Shown piece after piece: positions 33,110 through 42,288 of a DNA stretch of 64,000 nt. The stretch covers positions 57,925,705 to 57,989,704 of the forward strand of contig NC_073745.1 in the NCBI RefSeq assembly GCF_029784135.1. The letters are read 5' to 3'. Made by a program: the position numbers and the translations under genes. The notes under the pieces are model-generated. The model was not told where the DNA came from and did not search any database. It saw only the letters and a program-made list of their open reading frames with translations. The stretch's first letter is position 1; the number at the start of each line of letters is the position of its first letter. This stretch comes from Toxorhynchites rutilus septentrionalis. Its lineage: Eukaryota; Arthropoda; Insecta; Diptera; Culicidae.

Positions 33110-33660
33110 ACATTTATTAAATTTTATATGCACAGTTTTGTTCCACGATCTTTCGCCAGATTTCATGCAGGTTTAAAACTCTATCCTACCAGATCATGTT
33201 TGCTTTCTTATCGAACACTGTCGAAGTTCTGGCTCTTGAATGAGTTTTGTAGAGACCTGAACCTGCGATAATCTGATCATAATCGATTAGTCTGAGAACT
33301 GGTGATATAGGGTCTCCTACCATGACTCCAAAATAATTTTTCGTGTAATTTATCGAGACATGCATTTTGGTGTTGGCCTGATGGAAAGGCAACGTCTATC
33401 ACGTAGACGATTTGCTTCAAAAGGCATTTTCGTTACATTTATAAAACGAGTCGCAAATTGGAATACAATCCATTGAAGACATTTCATTCAAATTGTGTGG
33501 AACCCACATATCGTCTCGATATACGTAACTAAGCTTTGGCAGATGCTCATCAACGGTGGATTTAGATATTTGTATTGAATTTGCTAATTCATTTGTCGTA
33601 TACTGAGGATTACTCTTGATCAACGTCATCAATGGCGACACTAACTTTCCGAACAATTTG
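33110..33660 (-). pseudogene. Mariner (SETMAR-like) transposase remnant
   Basis: On the - strand the N-terminal part reads TTNELANSIQISKSTVDEHL, PKLSYVYRDDMWVPHNLNE, like the second helix-turn-helix and the WVPHEL linker of mariner transposases. A C-terminal WRKIVEQNCAYKI lies near 33130-33170. The middle (catalytic) part is largely deleted. No terminal repeats were identified. Confidence 0.65.
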
Positions 33661-34917
33661 AAATATTTTCTTCAATAAATAAAACAATGTTTAATGAGGA
33701 ATACATTTTATGTTGAAAAATGCTTACTTCTCTTACTTTTCATACGTCAATTTTTTTTACATTTAGTTGTTATTTGTTGCAAAAATATAAGGGAACTTTT
33801 GTCTTCTTTTTATCAGTTCTACATGATTCTTAGCGGCTAATATCCTTTCCATTATTTCCGTACCCAATCTATTAATAATCCTTATTGTATTACTTTTATT
33901 GCTTTGTTTTATACTTTCACTCGTCCTTTTTTAAGGCACAATTATGCATTGTTAGTATTGTAGTTCATGATACTATGACTACAACAATAAATGTCATACA
34001 TTTTTACGGGTTTTTAATAATTCATAATTGTATACATTACAAAGAAATTCTACTAAATATCTATAACTCTGTAATCCTCAAGATAAGATTCAGGAGAGAG
34101 AGAGAGAGAGAGAGAGAGAAAAAAAAGTGAGTTATATCTGTGATATAACCACTAGGTTGACCTGGGACTACCTTAGCCAGTGTCTTAGAATATCAACAAA
34201 TATTCACGCGTAACGAACATGATTTTATTTCAATGTAAATGACTTTTTTTTCACCTTGAAAAACACTTCCCTCATGTATTGATGACAATAACAAACGAGT
34301 TCATTTTGTTCATATCGCTGATGCATGAACAAATTTGCTATAATGAATGAATGCGGCATTGAGTGGGGTTCATAACTTCGCTGTTATTTATACTTCAAAC
34401 ATCAAAAGCAACAAATTGATATTCATCACATTCGAAAAGATTTTCGTTCTGGCAGTGAATTTTCCAAACACGACATCAGGCAGCTGCAAAGCAGCACGGG
34501 ATCATAAAACACTTGGATAGAGACAAGCAAAAAACCGCGAACGATCCCTAAACGCTGTATTTATTGTATTGCAAGCAGCAATACAATAAAAGTTCTAATT
34601 GAATAAAAACCATCCGCACACAGCAGCCTCAGGATAAAAGAAAACAACAGCTGATATTCATTTAGCTAAAATGAGATTCAATTCTGATCTCTCGAATGAT
34701 CAATATGAAAATGACACTGGGTGAAAAAATAACCTTCAAAACATGTTGAAGAACAAGAGTTCATTTGCTTATATTCACTGGTTGTCTGGAGTTGTCATTT
34801 TGATTTTCGTTTGGAGTATATAGGTTTTTAATGCGACCTAGCCCGAAAATCTATGCGTTTGAGCTCAGCGATGACGATTTTTTTCAACACTGACCTTAGC
34901 TTAGCAATTATTTGTTT
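33661..34917. other. AT-rich spacer with (GA)n and a 'GACGTAG'-type end
   Basis: No coding region. A (GA)n run lies at 34093-34119. Directly after it, GTGAGTTATATCTGTGATAT (34128) continues as ATAACC and TTGACCTGGGACTACC. This is a diverged version of the left end of the elements at 30116 and 44461. I could not find its other end, so it is a remnant. The last 12 bases (34906-34917) are the target duplication of the next element. Confidence 0.5.
34093..34119. repeat. (GA)n microsatellite
   Basis: About 13 uninterrupted GA dinucleotides followed by an A run. Confidence 0.9.
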
Positions 34918-35287
34918 TTTTTTTTTTTTTTATTTAAATCGTTTATTTTTACAGGCTCAGTTACATAGGTTTAAAGGAGCCGAACTCCTTACTGTATTGT
35001 TACTAGTATATATACATTTTTACTTAATTCTAATGTTAATAATATAGGAAACCGATTACTCGCGGTCAACTCGAGTTTAGAAGGGTGACATATTTTCTTC
35101 AGGAAAAGGAGGGGATATGAGGATATGTTGACATTGATCACACTCACACTCTCAATCACACTCATCACACTCAATTCTTAAACCTATCTTATATCTAATA
35201 TGTATTTACATTTCATCTTATTCTTAAGAAGGGATCCGATCTCTCACAAAGGAAAAGGAAAAGGAAAAACTAAGGGTATAAGGACAA

Positions 35288-38200
35288 TCACACACGAAGA
35301 TCGATAGCTTTAAGGAATACATATATTTGGGACATGTAATCAAGGTCTAACCGAGCCAACACGTCTCTCACCGGCACATTGGGCTGCCTTCCTCGGGCCC
35401 GAAGGGTGACTACTAAATTCGATCTGGCGACAAGATACAGCTCGCACGACCAAACAACGTGCTCGATGTCGTGGTAACCTTGGCCACAAACACAAAGATT
35501 GTTGTCGGCAAGATTAATACGAAAGAGTAGCGCATCTAACGAACAGTGATTGGACATGAGTCGGGAGAAGGTGCGAATAAAGTCCCGGCTCAAGTCCAGA
35601 CTTTTGAACCATGGTTTGAGGCTAACCTTAGGGATAATCGAGTGGAGCCACCGGCCCAATTCATCTTCGTTCCATTTGCGTTGCCAGTTAACTATGGTAT
35701 TTTTGCGGACTAAAGAATAAAATTCATTGAAGGCGATTTGACGCTGATAAATATCGCCTTCAATTGCACCTACCTTTGCTAATGAGTCAGCCCTCTCATT
35801 ACCCAGAATTGAGCAATGTGAAGGGACCCAGACAAAGGTAATGACATAACAGCGTCTGGATAAAGCACTCAAAATTTCTCGTATTCTCTCAAGGAAGTAC
35901 GGCGAGTGCTTTTCCGGCCTCACTGAACGGATAGCTTCGACAGAGCTAAGACTATCCGTTACAATGTAATAGTGTTCAACAGGTCGTGAGGCGACGCTGT
36001 CCAGCGCCCAGTGTATCGCTGCCAATTCAGCAATATACACTGAGCAAGGATTCTGAAGACTGTGTGAGGTGCTAAAAAATTCGTTGAACACTCCAAATCC
36101 TGTGGACTCATTCATAGAGGACCCATCAGTAAAGTACATATTATCACAATTGATATCCCCATACTTTGCATCGAAGATCGTTGGAACGATCCTCGATCGA
36201 AGATAATCTGATGTTCCATGGATATCCTGCTTCATGGACAGATCAAAATGCACAGAGGAATTGATGTAGTCAGGAAAACAAACACGGTTGGGAATATACG
36301 AAGAAGGATCAACCTGCATGGAGACGAATTGATGATATGAGCTCATGAATCCAGAATGAAAATTTAGCTCGATCAGCTGCTCAAAATTTCCGATCACCAA
36401 AGGGTTCATAACCTTACACCGGATGAGGAACCGAAGAGATAATAAATTGAAGCGATCTTTTAGTGGGAGTAGGCCTGCCAAAACCTCGAGACTCATGGTA
36501 TGCGTTGAGGGCATACATCCCAACGCGATACGGAGACAAAGATACTGAATTCGCTCGAGTTTAATGAGGTGTGTTTTGGCAGCTGATTGAAAACAGAAAC
36601 TGCCATACTCCATCACTGAGAGAATAGTTGTTCGATACAACATTATAAGATCTTCGGGATGGGCTCCCCACCAGGTGCCGGTAATTGTACGGAGAAAGTT
36701 TATTCTTTGTTGACATTTTTTACTCAGATACCTAATATGGGCCCCCCAAGTACATTTAGAGTCGAACCAGACCCCAAGATACTTGAATGACATAGCATGA
36801 GTGATCGGTTTACCCAAAAGTTGAAGCTTTGGTTTTGCTGGTTTATGCTTCCTAGAAAAAACCACCATCTCTGTTTTCTCCGTGGAGAATTCGATCCCTA
36901 GCCCAATGGCCCAGGTTGAAAAATTGTTCAAAGTATCTTGTAAGGATTCTTGCAGGTCGGATTCGTTTGATCCTACGACAGACACCACTCCATCATCTGC
37001 AAGTTGTCTTAGGCTGCAATTTTGTGTAAGGCAATTGTCAATGTCGCTTACGTAGAAGTTGTACAAAAGGGGGCTTAAACATGAGCCCTGGGGGAGTCCC
37101 ATGTAAGAGACCCGACTTACTGCCGAATCTCCATGAGAAAAGTTCAAATGTTTCTCACAAAGCAAGTTATATAACATATTATTCAATAGAGGCGGCAGAC
37201 CCCGAGATTGTAATTTGTCTGACAAAACCTCTATTGAAACAGAATCAAAGGCCCCCTTTATGTCCAAGAATACTGAAGCCATTTGTTTTTTTTCGGCGTA
37301 AGCCAGTTGAATTTCTGAAGAAAGCAACGCAAGACAATCATTCGTCCCCTTGCCCCTGCGGAACCCATATTGTGTATCTGAGAGTAGGCCATTCGTTTCA
37401 ACCCATCGATCAAGGCGAAACAAGATAATTTTCTCCAACAATTTCCGTATACAAGACAGCATTGCTATTGGGCGGTACGAATTGAAGTCGGACGCGGGTT
37501 TTCCGGGTTTTTGAATAGCTATAACTCGTACTTGTCTCCAATCATCTGGAATAATATTATGCTCCAGAAACCGATTGAATAAGTTCAACAAGCGATGTTT
37601 CGCCACATCAGGGAGATTTTTCAGCAAGTTGAACTTAATTCTATCCGATCCCGGAGCAGAATTGTTACATGAAAGGAGAGCAAGAGAGAATTCTACCATC
37701 GAAAACTCGGAATCAAGATCGCACCTATCTTGTGGTATATCTCGAATAATTCTTTGCACTGGAGCGGAATCGGGACAAACCTTTCGTGCAAAATTAAAAA
37801 TCCATCGATGTGAATATTCCTCGCTTTCATTGGATGAAGAGCGATTTCTCATGTTTCGAGCCACTTTCCATAATTTTTTCATTGACGTTTCTCGTGACAA
37901 ACCTCCCACGAAATTTCGCCAATAAGCACGTTTTTTCCCTTTGATCAAGTTTTTAAATTGATTTTCAAGGTCCAAATACTTCTGAAAATTTTCAGGGGTT
38001 CCACGTTTCCGAAAAGCTTTAAATGCATTCGATTTATCTCCATAAAGCTTGGAACACTGGCCATCCCACCATGGATTGGGAGGCCTTCGACGAATAGTGG
38101 AACCTGGGATGGGTTTCGTTTGAGCGCGAACCGCGCTGTCATAGATCAAACGAGAAATGAAGTTATACTCCTCCAATGGAGGCAAACCATCTCTGGAATT

Positions 38201-38971
38201 GATGGCTAGAGCAATCGCGTCCGCATATTTTTTCCAGTCAATGTGTCTTGTGAGGTCGTATGCCATGTTTATTGATTCAGAAGAATTCAACCCATTGGTG
38301 ATAGAAATTTTGATTGGCAAGTGGTCACTACCGTTGGGATCCTGGATTACATTCCACTTGCAATCTAACGATAGTGAATTCGAGCAAAGCGAGAGGTCAA
38401 GAGCACTTGGTTTAGCAGGAGGTTTAGGTACACGTGTTGTTTCCCCAGTGTTCAAAACGGTCATATTGAAGCTGTTACAAAGGTCATATATCAACGATGA
38501 ACGATTGTCGTCGTACTGTTCCCCCCAGGCAGTTCCGTGAGAGTTGAAGTCTCCCAAGATTAATCGTGGCTCAGGAAGGAGTGAGCACATGTCAACAAGT
38601 TGCTTGCGGCTAACCGCAGCTCTCGAAGGCCAATACAAGCTGACTATACAGAGGTCTTTGCCTCTGATGTTTGCATGACAAGCAACAGCTTCGATCCCTC
38701 CAGTAGGTGGAAGGTCAATTCTAAAAAATGAGTGACACTTATTGATCCCCAATAGTACCCCTCCGTATCTGTCATCACGGTCCAAGCGTATTATATTAAA
38801 ATCGTGGAAAAAGAGATCATTTTGAGAAGAGAGCCAGGTTTCGGATAGAGCAAAAACATCACAATTGAGTTTATGAATTAGAAATTTGAATGTATCCAAT
38901 TTAGGGATAAGACTACGACAATTCCACTGTAAAACAGTGATATCTCCGACCTCTCTATTTAAATTAGACAT
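35288..38971 (-). CDS. ORF2: endonuclease, reverse transcriptase and RNase H (I/Loner type), intact
   Basis: 1227 codons from ATG 38971. Residues about 10-230: APE-type endonuclease (LQWNCRSLIPKLD; LSETWLSS; LILGDFNSHGTAWGEQYDD; SDHLPIKISI), which nicks the target. About 430-730: reverse transcriptase (APGSDRIKFNLLKNLP; YRPIAMLSCIRKLLEKI; FLDIKGAFDSVS; GLPQGSCLSPLLYNFY; RQLADDGVVSVVGS). About 945-1070: RNase H with acidic residues in YFTDGSSMNE, IAELAAIHWAL, YIVTDSLSS and a late NERADSLAK. Near the end is a Cys/His cluster, CVCGQGYHDIEHVVWSC. The start overlaps the end of ORF1 by 8 bases (ATGTCTAA), so translation is likely by reinitiation. It should be able to mobilise its own RNA. Confidence 0.93.
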   Translation of the reverse strand: MSNLNREVGDITVLQWNCRSLIPKLDTFKFLIHKLNCDVFALSETWLSSQNDLFFHDFNIIRLDRDDRYGGVLLGINKCHSFFRIDLPPTGGIEAVACHANIRGKDLCIVSLYWPSRAAVSRKQLVDMCSLLPEPRLILGDFNSHGTAWGEQYDDNRSSLIYDLCNSFNMTVLNTGETTRVPKPPAKPSALDLSLCSNSLSLDCKWNVIQDPNGSDHLPIKISITNGLNSSESINMAYDLTRHIDWKKYADAIALAINSRDGLPPLEEYNFISRLIYDSAVRAQTKPIPGSTIRRRPPNPWWDGQCSKLYGDKSNAFKAFRKRGTPENFQKYLDLENQFKNLIKGKKRAYWRNFVGGLSRETSMKKLWKVARNMRNRSSSNESEEYSHRWIFNFARKVCPDSAPVQRIIRDIPQDRCDLDSEFSMVEFSLALLSCNNSAPGSDRIKFNLLKNLPDVAKHRLLNLFNRFLEHNIIPDDWRQVRVIAIQKPGKPASDFNSYRPIAMLSCIRKLLEKIILFRLDRWVETNGLLSDTQYGFRRGKGTNDCLALLSSEIQLAYAEKKQMASVFLDIKGAFDSVSIEVLSDKLQSRGLPPLLNNMLYNLLCEKHLNFSHGDSAVSRVSYMGLPQGSCLSPLLYNFYVSDIDNCLTQNCSLRQLADDGVVSVVGSNESDLQESLQDTLNNFSTWAIGLGIEFSTEKTEMVVFSRKHKPAKPKLQLLGKPITHAMSFKYLGVWFDSKCTWGAHIRYLSKKCQQRINFLRTITGTWWGAHPEDLIMLYRTTILSVMEYGSFCFQSAAKTHLIKLERIQYLCLRIALGCMPSTHTMSLEVLAGLLPLKDRFNLLSLRFLIRCKVMNPLVIGNFEQLIELNFHSGFMSSYHQFVSMQVDPSSYIPNRVCFPDYINSSVHFDLSMKQDIHGTSDYLRSRIVPTIFDAKYGDINCDNMYFTDGSSMNESTGFGVFNEFFSTSHSLQNPCSVYIAELAAIHWALDSVASRPVEHYYIVTDSLSSVEAIRSVRPEKHSPYFLERIREILSALSRRCYVITFVWVPSHCSILGNERADSLAKVGAIEGDIYQRQIAFNEFYSLVRKNTIVNWQRKWNEDELGRWLHSIIPKVSLKPWFKSLDLSRDFIRTFSRLMSNHCSLDALLFRINLADNNLCVCGQGYHDIEHVVWSCELYLVARSNLVVTLRARGRQPNVPVRDVLARLDLDYMSQIYVFLKAIDLRV

Positions 38972-40535
38972 CAAGAGAGATAATCATTGCAAGGAGGGGC
39001 CATGTTTGCATCAATTGCTGCAAAATTGTCTTTAGTACTGGAAGCATTGCGGTGACAATGGTTCTGATGGAGTCGGAAACATTAAAACACGTGAAGATTT
39101 GATCCACAAGGTCAGACAACTTTATAAATCCCGATTGGGAAGTTGAACTTGACGGAAAAACAGGGACAGTTGGGGTTTTTGATGTCCCCTCGAGTGCTGG
39201 GTCGTTCGAAGGTGAACTATTACCACGGAGGCCAGGAGGGACCTGATTTTGCTTATCCGCTGCACTCGATTTTTTGGGCAAGCTAACAGGGGGTATCACC
39301 GGAGGGACTTGTCCTTGAACTTTGGGAGTGGTCACATTTTTGCGCCGGGGATTCCCTTGAGAAATAAACGGCGTGCCCCCGTTAGCTGTATCCGCTTCCA
39401 TTTCGTCAACTGGCAACGTAGCGAAGACATTGTGTGTATTGATTGGTTGTTGTTCTTGAGCCAGTGGAGAAGCGCCCTTCAAAATTTCTGCGAAAGTGCG
39501 TTTAGAGCGTTCCCTCAAAGAGCGCTTCTGTTTCTCCCAGCGAGCCTTGTATGTTTCACAAGCTGAGAGCACGTGTGGGGATCCCCCGCAATATGGACAC
39601 TTATGCTCAGTCGCACTGCAGGATTTCCCCTCATGTTGTTCTCCGCAAGTGGCACATCGTTCTTTATTGGCACAATAAGCAGCCGTGTGACCAACTGACT
39701 TGCACTTTAGACAAGTCATTGGCTTTGGAATAAAAAGTCGCACGGCTAACCTCAATTTATCTACCATCACGTAGTCAGGGAGAGCTGAACCAGCGAAGGT
39801 GACTCGAAACGAGTTGGACGGCGTAAATTTCTTTTCTTCTCCTTCATGGGAGACTGTTCCGAGCTGGCGGCAACCCAAGGTCTTAACAGTCGTCGAGGGC
39901 AGTTTTTTAAAACGGCCGGTACCTTCACTCGTAATGTATTCGCACGTCAAGCCCGTTTCGGTTATCACACCCTCAATTTCGACTATGTGAGAGGGTATGT
40001 AGACCCGATACTCAATTGTAAAATGCTGATCGACAACAATCTTGTTTGCATCTTTTCGATCATTCACGACAACTCGCAATTTGTTTGGTCTAACCTTCGA
40101 AATTTCCGAAACGGAGGTATACCTTGCCAGATCTTTCGCGATCTGCATGACTCTCAACGCCTTTCCATTTGGCTTAGGCCTGAAGAAAACAACCCAGGGA
40201 CCAGTTCCGGGCGCATCTTCTGGATAGACCTTTACACGGGGAGTGGGAATAACAGGGGGGGAAGGCGAGGACGGGGATTGAGAGTGGGAAGGCGAAGGTT
40301 GAGAAGGAGCGGGAAGAACAGAGGGAGAAGACGAGGTTGAAGGTAGAGTGGGATCGTTAAGGGCAGATGGGAGATTTGCTAGTTTTTTGGAGGGAGGCTT
40401 GGTAGGGTTAGCTGACTCGTCCCCAGAAGAAGTATCTTCCGTATTTGGAACACGTTTGAGTGACTTTTTTTTATCCGTTAGGAGGGAACTAGAGTCAGAG
40501 ACCTCCATATCCGAAGGTCCCCCACTCTCTGCCAT
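38964..40535 (-). CDS. ORF1: gag-like zinc-knuckle protein (I/Loner type), intact
   Basis: 523 codons from ATG 40535. Ser/Pro-rich N-terminus, a conserved block with GPWVVFFRPKPNGKA, three CCHC-type knuckles (CLKCKSVGHTAAYC, CATCGEQHEGKSC, CPYCGGSPHVLSAC) and a Lys/Arg-rich segment after them (EKQKRSLRERSKRTFAEILK). The C-terminus (HLLQTWP-like, ending IISLDV) is almost identical to that of copy 1. The first 200 residues differ a lot from copy 1, with different Pro-rich linkers, while the last 150 are nearly the same. This hints at different 5' lineages or recombination. It binds element RNA in the particle. Confidence 0.9.
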   Translation of the reverse strand: MAESGGPSDMEVSDSSSLLTDKKKSLKRVPNTEDTSSGDESANPTKPPSKKLANLPSALNDPTLPSTSSSPSVLPAPSQPSPSHSQSPSSPSPPVIPTPRVKVYPEDAPGTGPWVVFFRPKPNGKALRVMQIAKDLARYTSVSEISKVRPNKLRVVVNDRKDANKIVVDQHFTIEYRVYIPSHIVEIEGVITETGLTCEYITSEGTGRFKKLPSTTVKTLGCRQLGTVSHEGEEKKFTPSNSFRVTFAGSALPDYVMVDKLRLAVRLFIPKPMTCLKCKSVGHTAAYCANKERCATCGEQHEGKSCSATEHKCPYCGGSPHVLSACETYKARWEKQKRSLRERSKRTFAEILKGASPLAQEQQPINTHNVFATLPVDEMEADTANGGTPFISQGNPRRKNVTTPKVQGQVPPVIPPVSLPKKSSAADKQNQVPPGLRGNSSPSNDPALEGTSKTPTVPVFPSSSTSQSGFIKLSDLVDQIFTCFNVSDSIRTIVTAMLPVLKTILQQLMQTWPLLAMIISLDV

Positions 40536-41329
40536 TTTAAATTTTCACTTATATTCTAAGTATTTTTTTAAACAATATTTCACAATAAAATAATTCACAA
40601 AAACAAAACAAAAACTTATAATTATTAAATATTTTCTCTCAGTATATTCAATCTTATTCACCTATGAACGCACTCCAGTGCAGATGAACGGGAGCGTGCT
40701 GAAAGCTCGTTGGTGGTGGGAATGTGCCTACGACACCACTACACACAGTCGTCGGTGAAAGCTTACCCGAACTGTCACTGTTGGCACGATGACTCGGCGA
40801 AATCTCCAATGTCGGCGAAGCAGCGACAAAACAAAAACCAATGCTTGGCTTTCCGAGGATGAAAGCCTTTATCCACTTGCAGGCAGGGCACTTCACTCAC
40901 TATCCAGATAGTGAAATGAACTCTTCAGCGGCAAAAAAAACAACAATCACGCGGTAACCGATAACGGAACTTGGACGCGACTTTCCTTCGTCTGGTTACT
41001 TCGGGCAATCGGCGAAGAATGAATTATTTGTTTGTATTGATTAAATTCTTGATTGAATGCAACAATTTCCGAATTCAATTGAATTCAATATATTTGCTTT
41101 GTGAGTAAATAGATTGAACAAATGCCATGTAAGGTCAATTCATGCATTATGCTTTTTGTTACAAGTAAATTTAATGACAGTCCTTTTACGTTTCGTATGA
41201 TGCCTAGGACAAAATATGTAAACGGAAGAATTATCAAACGATTGTTTTATTTTACATTTCCCTCTGGAGTTTGCAACTCTCAAGTGTATGTACTTCTCGA
41301 AACGTGAATTTGCTTGAAACTTGAAAGCT

Positions 41330-42003
41330 CATTCGCCTCTAGTGTATGCATGATTTTCCTAGGCTCCTAAGTTTAGAAGACCGTGTTGGAAACATATTCT
41401 AGCCTGCACAAAAGCAAGTGAGTACAAAAATACTCGCAGTTTCCATTTATTTGCAAAGCCGATCCCCCCGATACCTCGGTCTTGAAGTCTGTGTTACGGA
41501 AACACATTTCAGTCGGAACAAAAATGCTCCTGACTTGCACGTATTTGCAATGCCAATTTCCTCACGCTCCATGGAATAGAAGTCTGTGTTAGGGAAACAC
41601 ATTTCAGTCGGAAGAAAAATACCCCCGACTTGCATGAATTTGCAACGCCGATTTACTCCAGCCACAAAGGTCTCCATACTTTCACGTATTTGCAAAGCCA
41701 ATTTCTCCAACGCTGCTTGGTTTTGATGGCTGTGTTGGGGAAGCTGTAAATCGGGCCAGTCAAAACGAGGCAGTTAGGGCGTTTAGATAACGCTCAACAT
41801 TTTTCAGTTATTCAATTGTTTATCTAATGAAGAATAACATTCTAATAATTGCGATATATGCGTAGAAATATTCCCTATCAATTGATGCAAACATCTTTCC
41901 GATCCAGTAAGAAATGTTCGAATTATAAGCATTCGAAATCTTTCATTTTTTCCTGCATGTTCATTTTACCCCCCATATATTCCGGTTAGACGTAGTCCCA
42001 CGT
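41330..42003 (+). repeat. Tandem repeat (about 94 bp unit) and 'GACGTAG' element end
   Basis: At 41375-41750 a unit with TCTGTGTTAGGGAAACACAT, CAGTCGGAA and ATTTGCAA is present about four times (clear pair at 41481 and 41575, 94 bp apart, with outer diverged copies). From about 41760 to 42003 the sequence matches the last 250 bp of the histone-bearing element (11640-11888), ending CCGGTTAGACGTAGTCCCAC then GTC. This is therefore the right part of another family member whose left end is not recognisable. Confidence 0.6.
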
Positions 42004-42288
42004 CAAAAAGATCTAGCAAAAGTATCCTCTATGTTCATTCATTCAATTGGCGTTGACGGTATCATTTTCTGTCATTGTTACAGCCAAAAGTATGAGGTCA
42101 CCTCATGGGAAATAGTATTGCCGTACGAATTTTTGAACGCGTTTTTCTTGAAACCATGTTATTTCAACTGGTGGCATCGATATCTCAGGAACTACTCGAC
42201 CGATTTGGCTGAATTTTTCTATCAGCATGTAAACATGAATTATCCAAGGCGTTCATATCCGTTTTTTGGATATTCGATTTTCGATTTT

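Larger units (their letters stand above)
34918..41022 (-). mobile_element. Full-length I/Loner-type non-LTR retrotransposon, copy 2 (both ORFs open)
   Basis: 6.1 kb on the - strand: 5' UTR from 41022 (starts CATTC), ORF1 (40535-38964), ORF2 (38971-35288), 3' UTR and poly(A) (T run at 34918 onward). A perfect 12 bp target duplication, AATTATTTGTTT, lies at 34906-34917 and 41023-41034. Both ORFs are free of stops and frameshifts, all catalytic motifs are present and the duplication is unmutated, so the insertion is probably recent. Copy 1 at 1233-7090 is close to it in ORF2 but has a quite different 5' UTR. Confidence 0.93.

Noticed and set aside
37081..40593. Several 60-164 codon frames on the + strand
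   Set aside because: They are antisense to the intact ORF1 and ORF2 of the retrotransposon and have no family features.
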